The notes beneath the pieces were generated by a model. The model was not told the DNA's origin and ran no database searches. It saw only the letters and a list, made by a program, of their open reading frames with translations. Shown here in pieces: positions 7,037-15,048 of a stretch of DNA of 64,000 nt. The stretch's first letter is position 1. Every line of letters begins with the position of its first letter. The translations under genes were made by a program, and so were the position numbers. Origin of the DNA: Gemmatimonadaceae bacterium (GTDB lineage: Bacteria; Gemmatimonadota; Gemmatimonadetes; Gemmatimonadales; Gemmatimonadaceae); assembly GCA_020851035.1 (NCBI GenBank), contig JADZDM010000021.1, positions 62,001-126,000 of the forward strand, read 5' to 3'.

Positions 7037-8754
7037 CTCCCAGCCATCTCGAAATGGCGCGGCGCGTACGGATCCGTGCGCAGCACGACGACGGCCGTCT
7101 TTCGGTTCGCGCGGCGCATGCCCTTGATGGGCTCCACCGCGATGTAGACGGCATAGACCCAGTGATCGAAGATGGAGCGGCGCTCGGCCCCGCCGAGTCG
7201 ATCCCACGCGGCAGCGATGTTCCGCGTCTCGTGAATCAGCGACGAGAGCTTCTCGAAGGCTCTGACGCCCGATTCGGCATGTCGGGTCGCGGTCTTGACA
7301 TTCCCCTCGGCGACGGCCACCTGACGACGAAGCTGCGCGAGCTGCTCGGTCAGCACATCGTCGCCGACGACAGACGCTCCGGAATCGGCCATGACCGTCG
7401 CCATCATGATCTTCGCGGCACGTTCGTAGGCGCCGCGACGATCACGAAGGGTCTTTTCGGCCGCCGCGACGCTGTTGGACGATGACCGGCCAAAACTGTC
7501 CTTCTCGAGCAGGAACTGCCGGACCTGATCCTCGAACGCTTCGCTGGATCGCTCCCGTACGATCAGATCCTTGATCTTCGTCTCGATCTCCGCCGCATCG
7601 ACATACCAGACCTTGCAGCCGGCATCCTTGAATCGTTCGTGGGAGCGTTCACCGCGACGGTTCTTCGGCTTGCTGTGGGCGTACATTCGCGCGCCCCCTT
7701 GCGCTTCCTTGAGCTTGCCGCCGTTGTACTCCAAGCCGCAGTGCGCGCAGACGAGCGTCAATGGGAATTGCTCAGCATGACGACGGCGACGCGGTGCTCC
7801 CTCGACGCCGCGGCTCAACAGGCGCCGCTGGACCTGTTCGAAGAGCTCCACGTCGACAATTGGGGGCCACTTCGCGTCCACGATCATGACTGGGCGATTG
7901 CCTTCCTTCTCGGCAATGCCTTGAAATGACAAACGCCCGATCAGCGCGGTGTTGGTCAGTAGCTTGCGCAGAGTGCTGTGTGTCATCCGACCTCCACGCT
8001 TTCCGGATACGCCATCTTCGTTGTAGAGGACCCGCCCGACGCCGTCCAGCGACATACCGCCCACGATCAGGCGCGCCGCCTTGGTCCATTGGGCGACTTC
8101 GACGTCGTTCGGCAGGAGGATGGTGTTGGCGGATGCGGACGATTTTTCGCGATCCTTGAGCACACGGTCCGCGGCGACGTCCTTTCGCAGGGTGCCCCAT
8201 GGGGCTGACCCACCAGTCCACCAGCCTTGCGAGGCGCTCTTGATCATTCCGCGCGTGACGTTCAGCGACAGTGTGACGGAGTAGGCCGCCGCCATGTGCG
8301 CGTGAAGGACGAGCACAATGATGTCGCTGAGGCTATCACCGCTCGTCTTCACTGTGACGAACTGTGGCCGCCAGCCAAGCTTTGTGAGTTCCGCATGCAG
8401 CTGCTGAAACGCTGCCACGTCCGGCCGACCTTCGTCATCGAGAATGCGGCCGAACCGACTGGGATCATACATCTCGATACGGCCGGGATCGTTCCGCGGG
8501 CGAGGGTTGGCGCGACAGAACGCCAGTAGGTCCTGGAGCTGCGGGCGGACGAATGTGGTGCCCGTGTAGTTGTCGCACCAAACCCACTCGGGATCGATCA
8601 CTCCCCACTCGCGGTCGGCTGCCTCCCCTTGCTGCACGTGTGAGCCGATCTGACGCTCGCCAGATTCGGTGCTCTTCCTCGTGTAGCGAATGCGCGTCGG
8701 CACCTCCGCGTTGGCGGCGACGCGTTCCTGCCATTTGGCGAAGGTGATCATCAT
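6619..8754 (-). CDS. large serine recombinase overlapping queG
   Basis: About 711 residues from the ATG at 8754 (ATGATG, as in the neighbouring truncated copy). The N-terminal resolvase-type domain has RYTRKST with the likely catalytic serine near residue 28 and YDPSRFGR. A recombinase domain follows (GVSGKRGGRMTHSTLRKLL), then a zinc ribbon (CAHCG near 337) and a coiled-coil-like stretch. Residues from about 573 to the end are encoded antisense to the queG 3' end, and the TGA (6619-6621) lies on the attachment core, including the central CA. Family members usually end at 450-600 residues. In the circular element the frame would read through the core (TGG instead of TGA), so the C-terminus probably differs between integrated and free states. 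Proposed role: integration at queG. Confidence 0.85.
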   Translation of the reverse strand: MMITFAKWQERVAANAEVPTRIRYTRKSTESGERQIGSHVQQGEAADREWGVIDPEWVWCDNYTGTTFVRPQLQDLLAFCRANPRPRNDPGRIEMYDPSRFGRILDDEGRPDVAAFQQLHAELTKLGWRPQFVTVKTSGDSLSDIIVLVLHAHMAAAYSVTLSLNVTRGMIKSASQGWWTGGSAPWGTLRKDVAADRVLKDREKSSASANTILLPNDVEVAQWTKAARLIVGGMSLDGVGRVLYNEDGVSGKRGGRMTHSTLRKLLTNTALIGRLSFQGIAEKEGNRPVMIVDAKWPPIVDVELFEQVQRRLLSRGVEGAPRRRRHAEQFPLTLVCAHCGLEYNGGKLKEAQGGARMYAHSKPKNRRGERSHERFKDAGCKVWYVDAAEIETKIKDLIVRERSSEAFEDQVRQFLLEKDSFGRSSSNSVAAAEKTLRDRRGAYERAAKIMMATVMADSGASVVGDDVLTEQLAQLRRQVAVAEGNVKTATRHAESGVRAFEKLSSLIHETRNIAAAWDRLGGAERRSIFDHWVYAVYIAVEPIKGMRRANRKTAVVVLRTDPYAPRHFEMAGSYVAMPDRADAMAAMTSGAASTAALDSSAAKADGPPSLPSAQAACDLTSGSSSSKAPISVPTSDSIPALPSTTAALRLSPTRLARFMGESLNEAENSACDMPSSCVARDRASCPSRTGLAANAASDSSCENLRLYGHTS

Positions 8755-9311
8755 GACACGCCCTTCGGTGCGTGCTGCGAACTGCACCCGCGCCCCGCAC
8801 GGCTCGATTTACGCTTGGGCCAAGACGACTTCTTGGAACTGTTCACTGACATGAACGCGAGCAGGACAATCACTATTATGTCGCTCAGGCTCTCGCCGGG
8901 CGTCTTCACCGTGACGAACTGGGGCATCCATCCAAGATTCGTGAGTTCCGCATGCAGCTTCTGGTAGGCCGCCACATCCGGCCTACCCTTGTCATCGAAG
9001 ATGCGGCCGAATCGGCTCGGGTCGTACATCTCGATGCGGCCCGGATCATTCCGCGTCCGCGGGTGGGCGCGACAGAAGGCCAGCAGATCCTGCAGTTGCG
9101 GGCGGTCGAACGTCGCCCCGGTAGAATCGTCTCGCCACACCCACGTGGGATCTATCACGCCCCACTCTCGGTCGGCTGCCTCGCCCTGCTGCGCGTGCGA
9201 GACGATCTGGCCTTCGCCAGATTCGGTGCTCGTCCTCGTATAGCGAACGCGCGTCGGCACCCCAGTATTGACGGCGACGCGTTCCTGCCACTTGGCGAAG
9301 GTGATCATCAT
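8751..9311 (-). pseudogene. truncated second serine recombinase (catalytic domain only)
   Basis: About 186 residues starting MMITFAKWQERVAV from the ATG at 9311, with GGGAG about 8 bp upstream. For about 145 residues it closely parallels the neighbouring recombinase (RYTRTST, YDPSRFGR, SLSDIIVIVL). It then diverges into an unrelated basic tail and stops at 8751. Its TGA overlaps the ATG of the full recombinase as ATGA, so the two could be translated together. Most likely a remnant of an earlier or tandem recombinase gene; a functional catalytic-domain-only partner cannot be excluded. Confidence 0.7.
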
Positions 9312-9872
9312 ACGGCGTTCTCCCAAAGGTCATGCGAGATGATTTCCGCGCAGCGCCGGCGGCGCACGCGGTCTCCGGCGGCATCACTCAGCCGGTCGGA
9401 GAGTTTCTTGAAATGCCCTTCGACGACATGCATGCCGAAGAGGGCGGCGAGATGAACTGGCAGAGAGCTGGTGAGACTTGGGGGAGTGGCGGATTGGGGG
9501 ATTGTGATTGCTGCCGACGATTCCGGACCGCAGTCCGTCTTCGGGGGGGCATCCACAGGCACCGTCCGGGTAAGGGGGCGCCGCATCGGTGATGTTGGTG
9601 CGGCAGGGGAGAGCCTAAAGCGGCCACCACGCAGCAGCCGGTCCGCCGTGAGACCGGCCATCCCCTCGCACTCCCCCTACCGGCCAACATGCGTAAGCGT
9701 CTGAACCACAAGCAGTTACGCGACCGACGCGCGCTGGCGGCGAACCGTCGATGGTGTGCCTCGCGCCGGCCACCACTGATGCAGCGGCGGCGAACGCAGG
9801 CAGCGGGCTGCCGGTGATAGCCCTCGTGGCCATACCAGAAGGGCGCTGCGTACGGCCGCCGTCACTGTTCGA
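9312..9872. other. no gene seen
   Basis: About 560 bp upstream of the recombinase pair. Open frames here are overlapping, Arg/Pro-rich and lack ribosome-binding sites, so none is supported. The promoter of the recombinase pair probably lies at its left end. Confidence 0.4.
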
Positions 9873-10112
9873 TCAGGCTGCGCTTTTCACCTCGACCGCC
9901 TCTCCAACCATCTCGGGCGAAGTGATCGAGTCCATCGTCGACTCGTGGAGGGCTGCCCGGATGCCATGCTGCGCAGCGGCGTACCACGACGCCACATCCT
10001 CATTCGGGCGTGTCACCACGCCACTGACGATGGATTTCCAGAGGCGTGCATAACGGATGGTGATCTCTGCGTTCCGTGCGGACCGATTCGAGTTGCCATC
10101 GTGATTCTGCAT
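9873..10112 (-). CDS. small unknown protein
   Basis: 79 residues (starting MQNHDGNSNR) from an ATG at 10112 preceded by a strong GGGGGAG site about 8 bp upstream, which decides this start over the longer frame to 10172. Composition is balanced, with a helical middle (RYARLWKSIVSGVV) and an acidic C-terminus. Not recognised. Confidence 0.5.
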   Translation of the reverse strand: MQNHDGNSNRSARNAEITIRYARLWKSIVSGVVTRPNEDVASWYAAAQHGIRAALHESTMDSITSPEMVGEAVEVKSAA

Positions 10113-10423
10113 GTGCTCCCCCTTGGCATGGACAGGACGCGTGATTGCGTCTTGGCGCAGGCTGCGCGGCATGGACGGGGGGCGCCAAACGATTGATGGA
10201 GCTGCGACTGGAGCGACGAACAGCGGAAGACGGCGAGGCCGCGTTGCGGTGACCCCGCGTCGGGTCCTCTGGTCTCAACTCGAACACGCGAGCCTTCGGC
10301 TACGAATCATCGGGTCTGTCCGCCATCGCACCAGAGCGCACGCGATTTCGTGCCGGACGCCGGGTGAGCGACCGAGCTGACATCCGCTTCCATGCTGCAC
10401 CCCGTCGTGATCGCGCTCCCGTG

Positions 10424-10443
10424 CCGCCGCCCGTCAGCGGCGG
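10424..10443 (-). terminator. GC hairpin downstream of the 10522-11274 gene
   Basis: CCGCCGC and GCGGCGG form a 7-bp perfect stem with a 6-nt loop about 80 bp past the stop of the minus-strand gene. No T-tract is seen, so termination activity is uncertain. Confidence 0.3.
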
Positions 10444-10521
10444 CGGAAGGCGTGACGCGTGTCTGAGGTCCTGACGGACACGCACTGCCACGCGACCGAC
10501 GTAAGCCAACCGCCGGAGGCG

Positions 10522-11274
10522 TCAGAAGGGCAGGTCGATGCCCGGCCCGGAGAGCGCCGTGGCCCATCTCATGGCCGCATCAGGCGTTCCGCGCTCCGAG
10601 TGTTCGAGCACCGTCCGCCGCAGGGTGCGCGTGGCGCCCGTGGCATCGTCCAGACTGATGCACGCGGCGGCGCTGGCACGGCCGGCGACGGCCACCACGG
10701 CCGCAGGCGCGGTGACGGGCACCCACCGATGCCACTCCACGGCACGCAGCGTCTCGACGACGCGCGCCAACTCCGCTGCCTCGTCCGCAGGGAGGTGATC
10801 CGTGCGGTCCATGTCGTGCTCTGCCCTGGTGAGAAAACCGGCGGCCCCCGGAGGCGCTCCGTGGTCGATATGGGCGACCAACGTGAGCCCCGCAGGTGCC
10901 GTCTCCATGCACACGCTCATCTCGCGAAAAAACGCCGCGAGAATGGCGGTGTTGCGGTCCGTGGCTCGCACCCCGTCGGCCGCCTGCAGCGTGTGGGCGA
11001 CGATGCGACGAAGCCACCGATGCAGGCCGGGCAGCGCCGCAGGCACAGTGGTGCTGCCCTCGAGTGCTTCCCGAAGAGTCGCGTGGCCGTTGGCAACACC
11101 GAAAAATGGGAACTCCAACATCGCGAAGAGCAGGTCGGCGGCGCTGCGGCGCAGGATCAGCCGGGTTTCATCGATGAGCGCGGCGACCTCGCGCGCGGTA
11201 TTCACGGGCGTCTCAGGTTCCTGCGTCAGCGGTGGACCAGCGTGCATTCGGAGGTTCATTCTTGGGGGCTCCAT
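10522..11274 (-). CDS. unknown protein of the accessory block
   Basis: About 245-250 residues. Candidate ATGs are at 11274 (MEPPRMNL) and 11259 (MNLRMHAG); neither has a clear Shine-Dalgarno site. The protein is largely helical and Ala/Thr rich with motifs REVAALIDETRLILRRS and AAFFREMSVCMETAP. No family recognised. It lies in a series of minus-strand genes (10-19.7 kb) with no housekeeping functions. Longer in-frame extensions to 11961 look like Arg/Pro-rich read-through and are not supported. Confidence 0.55.
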   Translation of the reverse strand: MEPPRMNLRMHAGPPLTQEPETPVNTAREVAALIDETRLILRRSAADLLFAMLEFPFFGVANGHATLREALEGSTTVPAALPGLHRWLRRIVAHTLQAADGVRATDRNTAILAAFFREMSVCMETAPAGLTLVAHIDHGAPPGAAGFLTRAEHDMDRTDHLPADEAAELARVVETLRAVEWHRWVPVTAPAAVVAVAGRASAAACISLDDATGATRTLRRTVLEHSERGTPDAAMRWATALSGPGIDLPF

Positions 11275-11533
11275 TCGATGAGGGTGACGCGAGTGCGCCG
11301 GCGGCGGAGATGGCCGGCTGACGGGAGTGATGGCGGGAGGTTCGCGACATGCCCATCCACGCGGGCGCGGTTCTGACAGCCCTTGTGGCCGTAGATCCGC
11401 GGGAGCGGGATGGGACATATCGCAACCGACCTGTGCTGGATGTGCTACGGGCGGCCTCCGTAGTGCTATCGCGGAGGTGTTGCATTGACCCGCTCGATGC
11501 GAAGAACCGACGCATCGACCTACGTCGCGATGG

Positions 11534-11986
11534 CTACCAGAGGTCGTCGGTGTGACTATTGGTCGTTGACGCGGTCGCTGTGGGCACCGCCATCCGGTCG
11601 GCCCGGACGCGGATGGCGGCGCGCACCCTAGGTGGCAGGGTACGGTGCACGAGCACCGCGACCTGTCGAACTCGAGCGACTTCCTCGACCGTGAGCGCCG
11701 TCGTCGCGCCGGCACCGGCACGGAGGGCTGCGCCCAGCGCGACGACGAGCAATTCGGCGTCGCCCTCCGCCATGGTGACCATGGCCTGCTGTCGCGTGAG
11801 CACGGTGACCCGGGGAGTTGAATCCACCGCACGCAGCGCGTCCTGCGTGTCGTGCGCGCGCGCCTCTCCGTCCGAGCTGTCCTGCGGTGCTCCTGTCTGC
11901 ATGAGCAGCAGGGCCAGCGTGTCACCCTCTGGCATGACATTGGTCTGTGTGGACAAGCCACGCCGGGGGGCAGTCGGCGCCGTCAT
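11534..11986 (-). CDS. unknown protein, coupled to upstream gene
   Basis: 150 residues starting MTAPTAPRRG at 11986, where its ATG shares one base with the TGA of the upstream gene (TGATG), so translation is probably coupled. The middle holds a plausible helix (EGDAELLVVALGAAL) and a basic stretch (LPPRVRAAIRVRADRM). Not recognised. Confidence 0.5.
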   Translation of the reverse strand: MTAPTAPRRGLSTQTNVMPEGDTLALLLMQTGAPQDSSDGEARAHDTQDALRAVDSTPRVTVLTRQQAMVTMAEGDAELLVVALGAALRAGAGATTALTVEEVARVRQVAVLVHRTLPPRVRAAIRVRADRMAVPTATASTTNSHTDDLW

Positions 11987-12345
11987 CAGGCTGCCCGTCC
12001 TGCGGCACGCGTCACTGTCCGCAGGGTGGCGGCATGCTCGAGCACCGCCGCGGTTGTGCGAGACGACATCCAGGCATGCAGCGCGCCGTCCGTCTGTGCC
12101 GGGCAGCGGTCGAGCTCTGCGCAGATGGAGAGGAGCGAGTGCTCCGTCAGCTCCTCGACCGTGACCTCGACATGACGAAGGCCCGCATGCAACGGCGCCA
12201 CATATCGGAAGACGCGCGGCCGCCAGAACTCCAGCCATGCGGTCATGGACGGAACGCCCAGCTCTTCGACCTCGGATATCGCGTTTTGGAGCAACGCGAG
12301 CAGAGGAGTGAACGGGGGAATGGGATAGCTCCTGGTAGGGGCCAT
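11986..12345 (-). CDS. unknown small protein
   Basis: About 119 residues from ATG 12345 (MAPTRSYPIPP), which has GAGGAG upstream at 9 bp; this favours it over the start 21 bp further out. Balanced composition with several Leu/Glu-rich helices (LLALLQNAISEVEEL). Coupled to the 11534-11986 gene. No family recognised. Confidence 0.5.
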   Translation of the reverse strand: MAPTRSYPIPPFTPLLALLQNAISEVEELGVPSMTAWLEFWRPRVFRYVAPLHAGLRHVEVTVEELTEHSLLSICAELDRCPAQTDGALHAWMSSRTTAAVLEHAATLRTVTRAAGRAA

Positions 12346-12805
12346 GATGGGGTGCTCCTCCGGCAAAGGCCGGCGTTACGGGTCGTGTCGCCGCCGGAGG
12401 TCGGCGTCGACACCAGAGCATTCGGGCGTGCTGGCGGGGGCTCGGCCCTCTCCGCGACTTCATGCACGACGGCGAGGCACCACCGGCCTGCGCGTGGCTG
12501 CCATCTGGCCCTCCTGCGTGGGCGCGCAGCGAGGCGCAGCTGTGCGACGGCGGTCGTCGTCGCACCTCGATTCGTCTGTCGGAGGCAGTCGACGTGCGTG
12601 AGCGGAACCCGGCGCGGTCGAGTGTCTGGTCGCGGGGGCGAAAGAACCGTCGTCGAACGGACTGTCACGGCCATGTGGCGTCGGTGAGGGGAGGCGTCCA
12701 GCGGCCACGTGGCCGCTCCCCCGTATCGCGCCGGTGTTGCGTCGGACGCGCTGACAGTGCTGGAGACGGGCGGTGCACGCGCCCGGCGAAGCGTGGTGTC
12801 CGCGG
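12346..12805. other. no gene seen
   Basis: 460 bp between a small unknown gene and the sigma-like gene. The open frame on the minus strand here is Arg/Pro/Thr-rich and lacks a start context, so I regard it as chance. The promoter for the 12345-11534 pair probably lies at its left end. Confidence 0.4.
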
Positions 12806-13402
12806 TCACGGTGCGTAGTGGGCGAGCCGCGTGGCGAGGTGGCGCCGAACCGCCTTGACGTGGTGATGCACGGTCGTGCGATGGACGCCGAGTACAGCGG
12901 CGGCGTCGGTCTTCGTCCGCTGCTCCTCGATGACGACGCGCCAGCTGCCGGCCATGGCATCCGGAACCTCGGCCAGGGCCTCCTCGTACTCGTGGCGCAT
13001 CGGGTGCACGGTGTCGGCCTCGGCGTGCGCGTTCAGGGCGTACGTGGCGCGCAGGACGTCGGCGACCTCCGTATCGCAGGTGTCAGCGCGCCGTCGGGCC
13101 TCAGAGATCAGGCGACGGGAAGCGACGGTTGCCAGCCACCGCATGACACCGTCATTCCGAGGGTCGCGGCACGCGCCACGCTGGAGCGCCGGGATGGCGT
13201 CAACGAGGGTGTCTTCGGCGAGATCCTCCGGGGACTGCCACGTCGACACCGGTGCGGCACGCAAAAGGCTTGCGCAGACCGGTACGAGAGCGAGACGCGC
13301 AGCCGTGTAGAAGGCGACCTGCGCCGCCGCGCAGTCTTCCGGCGAGCGGGCGGTGGTGAGCGCGGCCAGTAGGGCGGCGAGGGTTGTCGAGCGGTCGGAC
13401 AT
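12806..13402 (-). CDS. sigma-70-like (ECF type) or sigma-fold HTH protein
   Basis: 198 residues from ATG 13402 with GGAG 6 bp upstream. The middle resembles sigma region 2 (WQSPEDLAEDTLVDAI, then RWLATVASRRLISEARRR). The C-terminus is a region-4-like helix-turn-helix (KTDAAAVLGVHRTTVHHHV). This spacing and size fit ECF sigma factors, which direct RNA polymerase to a small regulon. No anti-sigma gene is evident next to it. It may control the surrounding accessory genes; that is inference. Confidence 0.6.
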   Translation of the reverse strand: MSDRSTTLAALLAALTTARSPEDCAAAQVAFYTAARLALVPVCASLLRAAPVSTWQSPEDLAEDTLVDAIPALQRGACRDPRNDGVMRWLATVASRRLISEARRRADTCDTEVADVLRATYALNAHAEADTVHPMRHEYEEALAEVPDAMAGSWRVVIEEQRTKTDAAAVLGVHRTTVHHHVKAVRRHLATRLAHYAP

Positions 13403-13668
13403 GGATGCTCCGGCTGTCGGTGCGGAGCCGTTGGTGGCGTCCGCCGCGCGGTCTGAACCGCGATGCCGGACCGTGCGAGTTGTTCAGCGGGGGCCCGGCT
13501 CCGACTCCTCTGGGCGTCGACGCGGGCGCCGACCTACGCAGCCTGCGTCCTTAGCTGCGACCCGTGCTGGACGGACGCCGTTAGCGCCCGCTCAGCACGA
13601 CTCCATCGCACCCACGTCGGTCAGCGTCAGCGTCACGGCCGTGGATGCGGATGTGAGCAACGCTCGAC

Positions 13669-14259
13669 CTAGAGCATCGCTGGCACGAAGACATTGACGT
13701 CAGCGATGCTGGCGGTCTTGACGATGAACGGGCAAAACCGTTCCCGTTCCACCAGAGCCATCGGACCAATCGTGGCCGTCAGGTGCGCGACCAGCGGAAG
13801 AGTGAAAAACTCGTACACCTGCATCCGCGCAATCCGCTCACGCAGGGTGGCCGCGAGCGGCATCGAGTCCAACATGCTCGTGAAGAGTGCGTTGGAGAGG
13901 TCGAACGTCTGGACAAAGTCCAGCTGACCGAGCGTCGTCTGTCGCGTCGCTGACCAGTAGTTCGACGACGTGCGAGCAAACAGGTCTAGCATGACGAACC
14001 GGCTCGTCGACACACTGCTGGGCGTCGCGAGCTTTGCGAACCAGATCCCGTAGTCGGGCAGAAATCCGCGAGGGGCTCGACTCGCTCCACCGCGGATGGT
14101 GAACCGTTCCGACGCATCCTCGGCAAGCGCGGTCAGCACGGCGTCGAGCGTGAAACCGTTATCGCACATCCGACCCGCGGTGGCCCGCATCGCGGGATTG
14201 TCGACCTTGAATTGATGCAACAGCACGGGATACAGCGCGTCTTCTTTCACCTTCAGCAT
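13669..14259 (-). CDS. unknown protein
   Basis: 196 residues from an ATG at 14259 with GGAG upstream. It begins MLKVKEDALYPVLLHQF and has aromatic-rich stretches (YGIWFAKLATP, MQVYEFFTLPLVAHL), giving a well-balanced composition unlike chance frames. No family recognised. It stands alone with 260-360 bp non-coding gaps on both sides. Confidence 0.55.
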   Translation of the reverse strand: MLKVKEDALYPVLLHQFKVDNPAMRATAGRMCDNGFTLDAVLTALAEDASERFTIRGGASRAPRGFLPDYGIWFAKLATPSSVSTSRFVMLDLFARTSSNYWSATRQTTLGQLDFVQTFDLSNALFTSMLDSMPLAATLRERIARMQVYEFFTLPLVAHLTATIGPMALVERERFCPFIVKTASIADVNVFVPAML

Positions 14260-14624
14260 GGAAAAAACTCCGGTGTTCTCGCGCTGACCCGGGTGGGACA
14301 GCGCAGTGGCACCAAGCTCCCTGAACGGGACCCTGTGTGACGCCGGTGGCCGCTGCGGAGCGCAGGGGGTGGGGGCGTTGGGGCGAGCTTACAGGGGTTC
14401 GGAGCGAATGACCGTCGGCGGCCGGGGGGAGGTCCGATTCCACGCCCAAACACAGGCATCTGGGGCAGCGCCCGCCCCGTGTCTTGGTCATTCGGCGGGG
14501 CGAGAGACCGGGGCTTGGGAGCACGTGCCCTTGGCAGTTAGCCATGAGCGTTCATGGCGCGACCGGCGCGCCAGGTCGAGATGCCATCTTAAAAGCCGTA
14601 CCTCGTCCCCCCCCGCCCGCGACA
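14260..14624. other. no gene seen
   Basis: 365 bp with a C-run and GC-rich stretches. Frames crossing it are not supported by composition or start sites. It probably holds the promoter of the 13669-14259 gene. Confidence 0.4.
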
Positions 14625-14990
14625 TCACTTCATCAGGTCAGCCAGTGCACCGGCGGACGCGCTGGTTGCGCCCGGTCCGGAGAGCCGTGCACGAGGCGAC
14701 TTCAGCGGCAGTCCCGTCGTTCCGTCGGCAACCGCATACCAGACGGGGGCTCCGCTCCGACCGGCCAGATAGCAGGTGGCCATCCGGTCGACATCGGTGG
14801 GCAAGAACGTCCAGCCGACGCTTGCCCCTCGCCGCTCGAGGGTCGCGTTCCAATGACCAATCCATTCGACGCCGGGAGGAAGAAAAATCCGCCAGAACGT
14901 CGCACGCGACATGCTGATGCCGTGCCGCGAGTGCAGATACGCACGTGCTTCGCGGATGCTGAGTGTCGCCGTCGTCCGTTGCTGTGCCAT
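14625..14990 (-). CDS. excisionase-like helix-turn-helix protein
   Basis: 121 residues from ATG 14990 (MAQQRTTATLSIREAR). The pattern LSIREARAYLHSRHGI followed by MSRATFWRIF resembles the winged HTH of excisionase/MerR-type small proteins (HTH_17). Large serine integrases need a recombination directionality factor to excise, and this is the best-looking candidate in the element, though such factors are diverse and cannot be recognised reliably. It lies just downstream of the large 15049-17424 gene on the same strand. Confidence 0.45.
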   Translation of the reverse strand: MAQQRTTATLSIREARAYLHSRHGISMSRATFWRIFLPPGVEWIGHWNATLERRGASVGWTFLPTDVDRMATCYLAGRSGAPVWYAVADGTTGLPLKSPRARLSGPGATSASAGALADLMK

Positions 14991-15048
14991 ACGACGGGTG
15001 TACTCGGGACTGCGAGCCGGCCGCCAGAGGCAGGCGCCCGGCGGACGT

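Noticed and set aside
10522-11961. 479-residue version of the 10522 gene
   Set aside because: The N-terminal 229 residues are Arg/Ser/Pro-rich and overlap another supported gene; the inner ATG gives a balanced protein.
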